A DNA stretch of 64,000 nt from Stygibacter sp964604155 (GTDB taxonomy: Bacteria; Cloacimonadota; Cloacimonadia; Cloacimonadales; TCS61), in contig CAZRXY010000014.1 of assembly GCA_964604155.1 (NCBI GenBank), positions 7,981 to 71,980 on the forward strand. The letters are read 5' to 3'. The notes beneath the pieces were generated by a model. It saw only the letters and a program-made list of their open reading frames with translations, did no database searches and had not been told where the DNA came from. Positions 53,390 through 61,679 of this stretch are shown in pieces. The number at the start of each line of letters is the position of its first letter. The stretch's first letter is position 1. The position numbers and the translations under genes were made by a program.

Positions 53390-54088
53390 TCACTGTGTTT
53401 CCTGATATCTCTTGATCAGCATTTCAATTGCTTTTATATCAATCTGCTTGTGAAGAAGATATTCTTCACCTGCAAACAGCTTGGGAGTTTTATATTGCGC
53501 TAAAATACTAATATTATGATTATTGCATAAGGAATTATTAACAAGCTTACCATTTTCTGTGTTGATATCATATTTATTTATGGTTATATTGGGATTTGTT
53601 TCTTCAATGTACATTAAGGCTTCATTTGCTGAAATATGAAGAGTATCTTTTTCATCATAAATATAATCAATACTTAGCACAATATTTTCCTGATCATGAG
53701 TATTTTCCCGGACATCATAAAGCAGGGGCACGCAGCAGCCTCCTGCCTGGGCGTATTCTTTAACGACCCGCCGTAATTTGTCATAGATATCTAAGCCGGT
53801 AACTAGCTGATTACCTATAAGCACGGCAGGATAATCGATTGTGCCGAATTCTTTTATCAATTCCTGCAATAGCGTTTGAGCATCATTTTCATAAGTGTAA
53901 TATTGAGTTGCGTCCAGATAATACTTCTCTTCAAGCTCCGGAAGAACAAAATTGAATAGATCATCGCAGAGCGGACAATCATCCTCGATAAAGAGCAGCA
54001 TCTGGATTTGGATTTCCCCGTATTCAGTATCTGATCCGATGACAAAGAGATGAAAAATACAAAAAAGCAGGATCAATACTAATTTCAT
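53390..54088 (-). CDS. Secreted thioredoxin-fold protein with CPLC motif
   Basis: 232 residues. Signal peptide MKLVLILLFCIFHLFVIG, then a thioredoxin-like half with the redox pair in DDCPLCDDL near residue 39 and a GTIDYPAVLIGNQLVTG segment (the cis-Pro region). A CCVP pair follows near 119. The second half (SANEALMYIEETNPNITINKY ... KTPKLFAGEEYLLHKQIDIKA) looks like another thioredoxin fold without CXXC. Start behind AGGAGGCTGAT. Last gene of the arsenic/thiol cluster; probably periplasmic and reduced through CcdA. Confidence 0.75.
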   Translation of the reverse strand: MKLVLILLFCIFHLFVIGSDTEYGEIQIQMLLFIEDDCPLCDDLFNFVLPELEEKYYLDATQYYTYENDAQTLLQELIKEFGTIDYPAVLIGNQLVTGLDIYDKLRRVVKEYAQAGGCCVPLLYDVRENTHDQENIVLSIDYIYDEKDTLHISANEALMYIEETNPNITINKYDINTENGKLVNNSLCNNHNISILAQYKTPKLFAGEEYLLHKQIDIKAIEMLIKRYQETQ

Positions 54089-54200
54089 ATCAGCCTCCTA
54101 AAGTGCTGAAAATTAAAACAATTCCGATAGAAAATAAAAGAACTGCCATCAGAATTTTCGTCAGTCCGGTTTTTTGGGCTACCCATTCTCAGATATTTAC

Positions 54201-55304
54201 TCATTTCGCAAAGATATTTTGCGTTCTCAAGCAGACTTTTACCAGCAATAGCATCACCGGCACTTCGATGAGCACGCCCACCACCGTGGCAAGTGAAGCG
54301 CCGGAAGAAAGCCCAAAAAGCATGGTGGAAGTAGCAATGGCAACTTCAAAATGATTGGAAGCCCCTATCATCGCAGCCGGAGCGGCAAATTCATAAGATA
54401 GCTTTAATAATTTTGCAGCAATGTAACCAATTGTGAAAATTAGTATCGTTTGAATAAAGAGCGGAATTGCTATCCATAATATTGTGAGAGGCTGCTCCAG
54501 TATCACTTCACCCTTAAAAGAAAAGAGCAGAACCAGTGTAACTAAAAGAGCAATTATAGAAACTGTACCGAGGTGCGGAATAAACTTCCGCTCAAAATAA
54601 TCCCTGCCTTTTCTGGCAATTATCCATTTTCGCGAAAAATATCCCGTCACCAGCGGCAAGGCTACATAGATCAATACAGATAAAATAATAGTCTGCCAGG
54701 GAATGGGCATATTGTTTTCACCCAGCAAAAAGCCGCCTAATGGAGCATATAACAGAAGCATCGTTAGCGAATTGATTGCCACCATCACCAGCGTAAGCCC
54801 CATATTACCTTTACTCAGCCAGCTCCAGACCAGCACCATCGCCGTGCAGGGCGCTATCCCCAATAGTATCGCCCCAGATATATAGCTGCGATACAATTCC
54901 ACTTCCTGCCCCGTTTTCACTATTTCTGTTCCACTGATAAAACCTGATTTATAGAAAAGCGTGAGAAAAAAAGTGGCTATAAAGAACATCGTAAACGGCT
55001 TGATCAACCAGTTTATCACTAAGGTGAGAACCACGGGTTTCGGCGTTTTACCGGCTTTTATCACTTCGCCAAAATCAATCTTGACCATGATGGGGTACAT
55101 CATGAAAAAAAGACATATCGCTATCGGTATGGAAATCTGATAAAAAGAAAAATTATCCAGAGCTACAGCGATCTGCGGAGCATTTTTGCCCAGAACGATC
55201 CCTACTGCTATGCAGAGCATAACCCATACTGTCAAATAACGCTCAAATACGCTCATCTTCTTTTCCGTCACCTTTTTTTCGGCAACTTCACAAAACTTGC
55301 TCAC
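54201..55304 (-). CDS. ACR3-family arsenite efflux permease
   Basis: 367 residues with ten predicted membrane helices. It has the ACR3 motifs: MSVFERYLTVWVMLCIAVGI at the start, AILLGIAPCTAMVLVWSWLSKGN with the functional Cys, NSLTMLLLYAPLGGFLLG, and AAPAAMIGASNHFEVAIA. The GTG at 55304 has GGAGGGATT just upstream; an internal ATG 16 codons on would also give an ACR3-like N-terminus. Exports As(III) (possibly Sb(III)). It lies in a minus-strand cluster headed by arsR. Confidence 0.93.
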   Translation of the reverse strand: MSKFCEVAEKKVTEKKMSVFERYLTVWVMLCIAVGIVLGKNAPQIAVALDNFSFYQISIPIAICLFFMMYPIMVKIDFGEVIKAGKTPKPVVLTLVINWLIKPFTMFFIATFFLTLFYKSGFISGTEIVKTGQEVELYRSYISGAILLGIAPCTAMVLVWSWLSKGNMGLTLVMVAINSLTMLLLYAPLGGFLLGENNMPIPWQTIILSVLIYVALPLVTGYFSRKWIIARKGRDYFERKFIPHLGTVSIIALLVTLVLLFSFKGEVILEQPLTILWIAIPLFIQTILIFTIGYIAAKLLKLSYEFAAPAAMIGASNHFEVAIATSTMLFGLSSGASLATVVGVLIEVPVMLLLVKVCLRTQNIFAK

Positions 55305-55389
55305 AATCCCTCCTTGATATTTTCTGCTGCCACACTTTTCTCGCAGCCGCCACAGCCTGTCTCTCGCCTGCCTGTCATTAGCACCCCTG

Positions 55390-55596
55390 TCAGCAGATGA
55401 TCAAGGCATCCTTAGTTTTTTTGATTTTATACCTTCCCAGATAGGTTAGGATGAATTCCTGCTCAGAAGAACCAGCCAAAAATTCCTTCTGGATATAGTA
55501 TTCACAACCTTCTGCTGTGAATCGATAATAATCTCCAATATCACACTCGGGCATCATCTTATCTGGTGAAACCAACCGACCGGATGGTATTTTCAC
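55390..55596 (-). CDS. Small protein of unknown function, in frame with an upstream ORF across two UGA codons
   Basis: A 68-residue frame (MKIPSGRLVSPDKMMPECDI ... TKDALIIC), starting at a GTG without a good ribosome site. Directly upstream in the same frame is a 33-codon ORF (55701-55603, MELRVENREFLRYLLSHGG...), five bases after the thioredoxin gene stop. The two are separated only by TGA TGA AAT GCC. The two parts could be one ~104-codon gene interrupted by tandem UGAs (mutation or selenocysteine), or two small genes. I do not recognise the family. Its place between thioredoxin and acr3 suggests a link to the thiol/arsenic system. Confidence 0.4.
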   Translation of the reverse strand: MKIPSGRLVSPDKMMPECDIGDYYRFTAEGCEYYIQKEFLAGSSEQEFILTYLGRYKIKKTKDALIIC

Positions 55597-55706
55597 GGCA
55601 TTTCATCAGCCTTTTATCTGATAAAATTTTCCAATTGAGATCACCCCGCCATGACTGAGCAGGTAACGCAGGAATTCTCTGTTCTCTACCCGTAATTCCA
55701 TGGATT

Positions 55707-55937
55707 CTAACCGATCAGTTTTTTGATCTTTTCAGGCGAAAGCACTTTGCCAGCTGCTACTACTTTTTCATCAATCACCAGTGCCGGCGTCATCATCACA
55801 CCATAATCCATGATATCATTGATATCAGTAACTTTTTCCAGAATTGCCTCTATGCCCAGCTCGTTAACTGCCTGCTGCGCATTAGCTTCCATCTTTTTGC
55901 ATTTGGGACAGCCGGTCCCTAAAATTTTTATTGTCAT
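55707..55937 (-). CDS. Small thioredoxin-family protein (redox-active disulfide protein 2 type)
   Basis: A 76-residue thioredoxin-fold protein with CPKC near residue 10 (ILGTGCPKCKKMEANAQQA) and the cis-Pro segment VMMTPALVIDEKVVAAGK. This short family (thioredoxin_3) often accompanies CcdA and ArsP-type permeases. Starts behind AAGGAGAAGAAAG, 27 bp after the ccdA stop. Probably cytosolic, handing electrons to CcdA or to an arsenic enzyme. Confidence 0.9.
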   Translation of the reverse strand: MTIKILGTGCPKCKKMEANAQQAVNELGIEAILEKVTDINDIMDYGVMMTPALVIDEKVVAAGKVLSPEKIKKLIG

Positions 55938-55964
55938 CTTTCTTCTCCTTTTTATTATTTTATT

Positions 55965-56666
55965 CTACGCGATCCAGATTAAATAGATGCCACCAAGAAT
56001 CACCAGCACTCCGCAGATTTTCTTGATAACTACGGCACCTTTTGATTTTTCATTCCATTTAAGATAACGCTGAACTACCTCAGTAAAGGTTCCTGCCAGC
56101 ACTATCACAGAACAGTGACCCACCCCGTATAAAAGCACCAGAAGGGCTGCCAGCAAAAAATGTGTGGTCGCCACTTTGAAGGCTACCGTCAGCACTGGTG
56201 CCATATAGGCAAAGGTGCACGGACCAAGAGCAATGCCAAAAAGTAAGCCTAATAGCAAAGCTGCCATTAAACCTTTCTTTTTGAAACCCGGTTGCCCTAC
56301 ACTCCCTGCAAATGGCAACGGAATGATATCCAGCAAATGCAAACCTACCACAAAAAAGATCACTGCCACCAGATAATTCCCAATAGTGCCCACATCCCCA
56401 AGCATTCTACCAAGTGCCGCTGTGATTACACCCACAATACCAATTGTGATCAGTATTCCTGTGGAAAATAGAAGCGAAATGGTGAAAGCACGACGCGTGG
56501 ATATCCTGCCCTGCTCATTCACAAATCCTACAATGAGAGGAATGCTGGCAAGGTGACAAGGGCTCAATAAGATACTAAGGATACCCCAGACAAAGGACGC
56601 CGATAGCGAGACTAATACAGAACCTTCCATTGCCCGAGTCGCCCAGATAAAAATCGATTCTATCAT
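55965..56666 (-). CDS. CcdA/DsbD-like transmembrane thiol-disulfide carrier
   Basis: 233 residues, six predicted membrane helices. The two redox cysteines are in SILLSPCHLASIPLIVG (near residue 37) and GIALGPCTFAYMAPVLT (near 151), the CcdA pattern. It moves reducing power from cytosolic thioredoxin to periplasmic proteins. The ATG overlaps the stop of the SurA-N/thioredoxin gene (ATGA), so these two are co-translated and probably work together. Confidence 0.9.
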   Translation of the reverse strand: MIESIFIWATRAMEGSVLVSLSASFVWGILSILLSPCHLASIPLIVGFVNEQGRISTRRAFTISLLFSTGILITIGIVGVITAALGRMLGDVGTIGNYLVAVIFFVVGLHLLDIIPLPFAGSVGQPGFKKKGLMAALLLGLLFGIALGPCTFAYMAPVLTVAFKVATTHFLLAALLVLLYGVGHCSVIVLAGTFTEVVQRYLKWNEKSKGAVVIKKICGVLVILGGIYLIWIA

Positions 56667-57736
56667 AATTCCGCTCCGGTTTCCTTTATCTTAGCTATGA
56701 TGTCTTCTTTGGAAAGAAAGCCTTCATGACGCCAGTACTGCTTGCCAGCCTGATCAAAGAAGATTTGCGTAGGGATAACGCGCACCTGGTATTCATTACC
56801 AAGATCACGATAATCTGCAATTTCCAGTATAAGTATATTTGCTTTGCCTTCTAATTCTTCTTCCAATTCAGCAAATATTGGCTTCATCATTTTGCAGGGG
56901 ATGCAGTTATCCGCCCCTAAATCAAGTACCGTAGGTAAACCGTTCCCCAGAACCTTCGTCAGCGGATTCTGGGGACGCGATGCTTTCTGCTCAGCTACCC
57001 AGGCTTCATTAAGAACGATATCAGCAGAATTTTGCAAATCCTCCATATATTGCTCCGTCTGATCACTCTGTTTCTGCTGCTCCAGATAACTGCGTATGTC
57101 ACTTTGCACGGCTTCAAATGAAGCTCCACTCATCTGATCGATATTTTCCCGATAAAATTGTTTCATCTCCGATTCACTTATTTCTATCTCATCTGCCAAT
57201 CCGGCAAAAAGCTGCTGAATACCCAAAGATTGCTCTGCCTCACTGCTGCCTTCTACACTAAGATATCCCTTTTCTATAGCTGTTTGAACCAGTAATTTCT
57301 GCATCACTAACTGATCAAGATAGCCATCCTTATTATTTTTGAACATATCTCTATATTGCCGTGGCAAATTTCTAAAATCTTCTTCAAATCGAGATTTTGT
57401 GATAGATTCGCCATTCACCACCGCCAGCACGTCGCCTTCAGCTTTCGGCTTAACTTTTTGTACTGTCTTCTCCACAGGCGCAGCTGCCGGCTTGGTTTCC
57501 GCTTTTTCTGCAATTTCTGATTCTTTCTCAGGCTCTTGCTCTGGCTTAACCGGTTGCTCCTCCGTGCTACCGCTAAAAAGGTCTTGCGGTCTCACAGAAG
57601 GAACTTCGATTTTTTCGCTAAGAGTCTCGCTCTCGTAGGCTGATTCTGATCCCTGCGGCTGATTCTTCAGGACGATTACTGCCACTACAGCTATTATGAT
57701 AACTGCAAAAATCAGGATTTTTCCTAAATTATTCAT
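56663..57736 (-). CDS. Membrane-anchored fusion of SurA-N-type chaperone domain and thioredoxin
   Basis: 357 residues. An N-terminal helix (IFAVIIIAVVAVIVL) anchors it with the rest outside. A low-complexity linker rich in Glu, Lys, Pro and Ala follows (about 35-100). Then comes a SurA/PrsA N-terminal-type helical domain (VLAVVNGESITKSRFEEDF, near 100-240) and a C-terminal thioredoxin domain with the active site in DNCIPCKMMKP and cis-Pro in RVIPTQIFF. GGAG eight bases upstream supports the ATG at 57736. The overlap with ccdA suggests CcdA reduces this thioredoxin. I do not know a named family with this domain pair. Confidence 0.85.
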   Translation of the reverse strand: MNNLGKILIFAVIIIAVVAVIVLKNQPQGSESAYESETLSEKIEVPSVRPQDLFSGSTEEQPVKPEQEPEKESEIAEKAETKPAAAPVEKTVQKVKPKAEGDVLAVVNGESITKSRFEEDFRNLPRQYRDMFKNNKDGYLDQLVMQKLLVQTAIEKGYLSVEGSSEAEQSLGIQQLFAGLADEIEISESEMKQFYRENIDQMSGASFEAVQSDIRSYLEQQKQSDQTEQYMEDLQNSADIVLNEAWVAEQKASRPQNPLTKVLGNGLPTVLDLGADNCIPCKMMKPIFAELEEELEGKANILILEIADYRDLGNEYQVRVIPTQIFFDQAGKQYWRHEGFLSKEDIIAKIKETGAEL

Positions 57737-57796
57737 AAAATTCACTCCAGTTAATTCCTCTTTGTCTGTTTTGCTTCATAAATTTTTACAAAACAT

Positions 57797-58210
57797 CTAA
57801 CCACAACATCCAGCTTTATTAACCGATGACGGTTTTTCCGTTAATGCTTCTAATTCATGCTTTATGATTTGAAAAGCTGTTTCGATATTCGCATCGTCCA
57901 CATTTGTGCCTCCCTTGGCAAACCCAAGCTCCGTGAGCACAAATGAATGACTTTCTATACCCCGATTTGCCAAATTCTTTGCTGCACATCGCAAAGGGCA
58001 GCCATCTATCGTGATATTCTGTTCAGCATCCCGAGCAGAAACAATGAAACCTGAGATATCAGCACCTATCCCGGCAAGGCAACTCATTTTGCCATACCCC
58101 TCTTTGCCTAATTTACGCGCTATTAGATCAGATAGAGCACCTGCATCTGCACCCCCTGAACAAGAATATATAAGATTTACACCTTCATTTCCACAACAAC
58201 AATCGCTCAT
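57797..58210 (-). CDS. DGC-domain putative zinc-binding protein
   Basis: 137 residues. It starts MSDCCCGNEGVNLIYSCSGGADAG, has YGKMSCLAGIGADISGFI and the DGC-type motif TIDGCPLRCA, and ends NKAGCCG; cysteine-rich at both ends. The DGC family is thought to bind zinc and is often next to ArsP-type permeases and thioredoxins. AGGAG before the ATG at 58210 decides the start. It lies 19 bp after the permease gene. The role in metalloid handling is inferred from context only. Confidence 0.85.
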   Translation of the reverse strand: MSDCCCGNEGVNLIYSCSGGADAGALSDLIARKLGKEGYGKMSCLAGIGADISGFIVSARDAEQNITIDGCPLRCAAKNLANRGIESHSFVLTELGFAKGGTNVDDANIETAFQIIKHELEALTEKPSSVNKAGCCG

Positions 58211-58229
58211 AATTTTCTCCTTGGTTTTT

Positions 58230-59531
58230 CTATCTGTAAAATGTACCAAATACCACACCACTAATAGTTGCCATCACAACTACCAGCGCCACAAATATTA
58301 CCGTTTTTTTCGTGCCCATCACGCTGCGGATTACCAGCATATTGGGCAATGAAAGCGCCGGTCCTGCCAGTAAAAGAGCTAAAGCAGGTCCATTCCCCAT
58401 GCCATTACCCATCAAACCCTGCAGAATCGGAACTTCTGTCAATGTGGCAAAATACATGAATGCCCCTGATATCGAAGCAAAGAAATTTGCCCAAAGCGAA
58501 TTACCACCCACCAAAGTTTGAATCCAACTCGAGGGAATCAGACCCTCATGCTCGGGACGACCCAGGAGTGAACCGGCAATGAGAACACCAAAAAATAAAA
58601 GCGGCAAGATCTGTTTGGCAAATCCCCAGGTAGCGGAAAACCAGTCACCCAGCTCTCCCTCATCCACACTCGTAAAATAGGAAAGACCTATTATCCCCGT
58701 AATAAAAGTTATCATGGGATTGCCTCTAAAAATGATATGAACCGCAATCACTGCAACGGCTGTTACCAGTATCTTCCAGAACTGCATCTTGAAAATTCTA
58801 TTTAAGACAATGCTAAATAAAACTGCCAGTACTGCCGTGATAACCCATTTAGCATTGTAGATTGCTGCCCAGAATCCGATATCCACGGAGGGCTTACCCC
58901 AATTGGCAAAAACCAGAATGAGAACCATTATACCAAAATGCACTACCTCCTGCCAAAGCGGACGACTCACTTCCGGCTCCGGTTGCCCCATCTGTTGCTC
59001 ATGCTTTTGCTTTTCTTCTTTACGGAAAATAAACGCCATGATCAAACCGATTATCACGCTGAAGACTATCGCACCCACTGCCCGAGCAATGCCTATCTCT
59101 ATTCCCAAGACCCGCGCCGTCAGGATTATTGCCAATATGTTTATCGCCGGACCTGAATATAAAAAGGTGGTCGCAGGTCCCAACCCCGCTCCCCGCTTAT
59201 AAATCCCACTGAACAACGGTAATATCGTGCAGGAACAAACCGCCAGAATCGCTCCCGATACCGAAGCCACTGCATAGGCAGTTACTTTCTTTGCCCGGGC
59301 TCCCAGATACTTGATCACTGATGCCTGACTGATGAATACGCTGATCGCTCCCGCTATAAAAAATGCCGGCAACAAACAGAATATTACATGCAATTGAGCA
59401 TATTCCTTGACCATGTGCAAAGATTCCATTATCGCATTCTGCAGACGCACCGAGTTCACCGGCAAAAAGAAAGCCGCCAGAAACACGATAACTATGAGCA
59501 GCAGAATTTTCCACTCACTCCTCCATTCCAT
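58230..59531 (-). CDS. ArsP/DUF318-family permease
   Basis: 433 residues, about ten membrane helices in two halves. The family motif is AVCSCTILPLFSGIYKRGAG near residue 97, with the cysteine pair, followed by GPATTFLYSGPAINILAI. The second half has the related FATLTEVPILQGLMGNGMGNGPALALLLAGP (in pieces). ArsP proteins export trivalent organoarsenicals; other DUF318 members are uncharacterised. AGGAG six bases upstream favours the ATG at 59531. It is directly downstream of arsR, with a degenerate copy of the ArsR operator in its promoter. Confidence 0.88.
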   Translation of the reverse strand: MEWRSEWKILLLIVIVFLAAFFLPVNSVRLQNAIMESLHMVKEYAQLHVIFCLLPAFFIAGAISVFISQASVIKYLGARAKKVTAYAVASVSGAILAVCSCTILPLFSGIYKRGAGLGPATTFLYSGPAINILAIILTARVLGIEIGIARAVGAIVFSVIIGLIMAFIFRKEEKQKHEQQMGQPEPEVSRPLWQEVVHFGIMVLILVFANWGKPSVDIGFWAAIYNAKWVITAVLAVLFSIVLNRIFKMQFWKILVTAVAVIAVHIIFRGNPMITFITGIIGLSYFTSVDEGELGDWFSATWGFAKQILPLLFFGVLIAGSLLGRPEHEGLIPSSWIQTLVGGNSLWANFFASISGAFMYFATLTEVPILQGLMGNGMGNGPALALLLAGPALSLPNMLVIRSVMGTKKTVIFVALVVVMATISGVVFGTFYR

Positions 59532-59550
59532 ACTCATCTCCTGTTATTAT

Positions 59551-59570
59551 ATTTTGTTAAATAACGAAAC
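59551..59570. promoter_or_regulatory. Second, degenerate ArsR operator before the permease gene
   Basis: ATTTTG, eight bases, CGAAAC: the same layout as the perfect operator at 59926-59945 with one arm intact and the other matching at 4 of 6. It lies between arsR and the permease. Confidence 0.45.
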
Positions 59571-59586
59571 ATAAAGCCAAAAAAAA

Positions 59587-59925
59587 TCAACAAATCTCCA
59601 AACGATTTGCTCTCAACGCCTTCTCTCTGTCAGACTCTATCTCCTCATCCTGCAACCCTTCCAGAAATTTTATGATCTCATGCACTATCGGATCACCTCT
59701 ATTCAATTCATAATTGATAAACCTTTCCTCTTTAGTGAACCTGATTATCCCAGCCTGGCTGAGTATCTTAAGATGATTCGATACCGTGGACATTGATGTG
59801 CCGATAATCTCTCTGATCTCGCAGACGCAAAGAGGCTTAGCCCTCAGCATCATCACGATGCGAAGACGGGTTCTATCCCCCAAAGCCTTGAACCTGCTAA
59901 CATAATTTTTTAATTCTCTTTTCAT
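59587..59925 (-). CDS. ArsR-family transcriptional regulator
   Basis: 112 residues. The winged-helix is clear: FKALGDRTRLRIVMMLRAKPL, then CVCEIREIIGTSMSTVSNHLKILSQAGII in parts. Cys-x-Cys in LCVCEIRE at the DNA-binding helix is the As(III)-binding position of classic ArsR. The ATG at 59925 directly abuts the operator and follows a promoter that would start transcription almost at the ATG; an upstream GTG at 59961 lies inside the -35 region and is not used. Represses its own gene and the downstream cluster until arsenite binds. Confidence 0.92.
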   Translation of the reverse strand: MKRELKNYVSRFKALGDRTRLRIVMMLRAKPLCVCEIREIIGTSMSTVSNHLKILSQAGIIRFTKEERFINYELNRGDPIVHEIIKFLEGLQDEEIESDREKALRANRLEIC

Positions 59926-59961
59926 GTTTCGCCAAATATCGAAACGTGCTCCCACTGTCAA
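59926..59961 (-). promoter_or_regulatory. arsR promoter and perfect operator palindrome
   Basis: On the minus strand TTGACA (59956-59961), 17 bp, TATTTG (59933-59938). The perfect inverted repeat GTTTCG-N8-CGAAAC (59926-59945) covers the -10 and ends at the start codon. Transcription would begin within one or two bases of the ATG, so the mRNA may be leaderless. Confidence 0.7.
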
Positions 59962-60150
59962 TAACTTTTTTACCTACCCAAATTAATCCACCCCACTGAA
60001 AGAACCGTTGTTTCATTATTATAATAACAATTTTTCCCCATTTTTTACCCAAATCCCTAAAAAACCCGATTTTTATCACTTTTTGCTGTACTTTCTTACT
60101 TTATCTACCATATATATAACCTTTTATTAACCACAAGGCAATCTCAAACC

Positions 60151-60203
60151 AGAACAACAAAGATCAATCTAACATAATATTTCAGATTATTCTTTGTTGT
60201 TCT
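60151..60203. repeat. Long inverted repeat in the arsR-pdp intergenic region
   Basis: AGAACAACAAAGATCAATCT (60151-60170) pairs with 60184-60203 at 18 of 20 positions around a 13-base AT-rich loop. There is no T run on either side, so it does not look like a standard terminator. The rest of the 410-bp gap holds no gene. Confidence 0.7.
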
Positions 60204-60369
60204 GCCCGGAAGTAATTTTATATGTTATTTGGTTGGTACGTATTTCGTGTATTTTGGGGAATTTATGATAATTTGGGAGTATTGGTGGTTTGATGGAACA
60301 TTTTTCTGGACATGGCATGCTGATTGATAAAAATATCGGTTATAAGAGAAGTGGCAAGGAGAACAGCAG

Positions 60370-61659
60370 ATGAATCCGGTGGAGATCATAATCAAAAAGC
60401 GTGATGGTGGCGAGCTTACAGCGGAAGAGATGCAGGCTTTTATAGGAGAATATCTGAGTGGCAAGATAGACAGCAGCCAGATGTCTGCACTTTTAATGGC
60501 GATTTATTTTAATGGCATGAGTGCAGTGGAGACTCATCAGCTCACGGAGTTGTATATAAATTCGGGTGACAGGATAGAATTTGCTTCTAATCTTCCTACA
60601 GTAGATAAGCATTCCACGGGTGGCGTGGGCGATAAGATAAGCCTGATGCTGGCTCCGATAGTGGCAGCTTGTGGAGTGGCAGTGCCTATGATTTCCGGCA
60701 GGGGACTGGGTCACACGGGCGGAACGCTTGATAAGCTGGAATCCATCAGCGGTTTCCATACAGATTATGCTCAGGAAGATTTCAAGAAATTTGTCAATAC
60801 TTCCGGTCTGGCAATTATCAGTCAAAGCCGGAAGCTTGTACCGGCAGACCGGCATATCTATGCCTTGCGGGATATCACAGGCACCGTGGAGAGTCTGCCT
60901 TTGATAACTGCCAGCATCATGGGCAAGAAGATAGCCGAGGGAGCCCGCAGCCTTGTGATAGACCTCAAAGTGGGCAGTGGAGCATTTATGAAGAACCTGG
61001 CTCAGGCAAAAAAGCTGGGTGACTTGCTGCAGGTGACAGGCGAAAGTTTTGGGCAGAAGGTAAAAGTAATCTACACGAATATGAATTCGCCTCTGGGAAA
61101 CTATTGCGGAAACGCTTTGGAAGTAATAGAGGCTATAGACTATCTGAAGGGCAAAACTACCCCCGATCTGGACACTATCACTCGCACGCTGGCTCTGGAA
61201 ATGCTGATAATAAGCGGGAAATACAGTGATAGAACTGCTGCGAAAGCAAAAATTGACAGCGTGATAAAAAATGGAGCTGCATTAGATAAATTTATAGAAC
61301 TAATTAAACAGCAAGGCGGAAATCCTGAAGTTATCGATGATTATGGGCTATTTTCTTCTGCCGTATATGAATTGCCTGTTATCACCAATCAAAAGGGTTA
61401 TATAAAATCTATAGACACTCGCCAGATAGGATATGCTCTGGTGAGCATAGGAGCGGGACGGCGTACACTGAATAGTGAGCTTGACGCCGCTGCTGGAGTG
61501 TATCTGCCGTGCAAAATTGGAGATGAGATAGATGCTGCCGGCAAGCTGGGGAAAGTATTCTGCAATGATAGAGCAGCCGGGGCAGCCGCCTGTAAACGCA
61601 TATCCGAGGCTTATATCATAACCGGTGAGAAAATTGACAGGCAGAAGATGATCTTATAA
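60370..61659 (+). CDS. Pyrimidine-nucleoside (thymidine) phosphorylase
   Basis: 429 residues. Motifs are VDKHSTGGVGDKISLMLAPI, the family signature SGRGLGHTGGTLDKLESI near residue 115, SLPLITASIMGKKIAEG and LKVGSGAFM. Splits thymidine or uridine with phosphate to base and (deoxy)ribose-1-phosphate. Cannot be assigned between deoA and pdp from sequence alone. AGGAG precedes the ATG. With deoC at 32480 it gives a route from deoxynucleosides to central carbon. The next gene follows by 20 bp. Confidence 0.93.
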   Translation: MNPVEIIIKKRDGGELTAEEMQAFIGEYLSGKIDSSQMSALLMAIYFNGMSAVETHQLTELYINSGDRIEFASNLPTVDKHSTGGVGDKISLMLAPIVAACGVAVPMISGRGLGHTGGTLDKLESISGFHTDYAQEDFKKFVNTSGLAIISQSRKLVPADRHIYALRDITGTVESLPLITASIMGKKIAEGARSLVIDLKVGSGAFMKNLAQAKKLGDLLQVTGESFGQKVKVIYTNMNSPLGNYCGNALEVIEAIDYLKGKTTPDLDTITRTLALEMLIISGKYSDRTAAKAKIDSVIKNGAALDKFIELIKQQGGNPEVIDDYGLFSSAVYELPVITNQKGYIKSIDTRQIGYALVSIGAGRRTLNSELDAAAGVYLPCKIGDEIDAAGKLGKVFCNDRAAGAAACKRISEAYIITGEKIDRQKMIL

Positions 61660-61679
61660 GAATATTCTGGGAGAAAACT

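Noticed and set aside
54108..54200. Short hydrophobic frame (ILMAVLLFSIGIVLIF) after acr3
   Set aside because: It looks like a membrane helix, but no start codon with a ribosome site precedes it, and two stops separate it from acr3.
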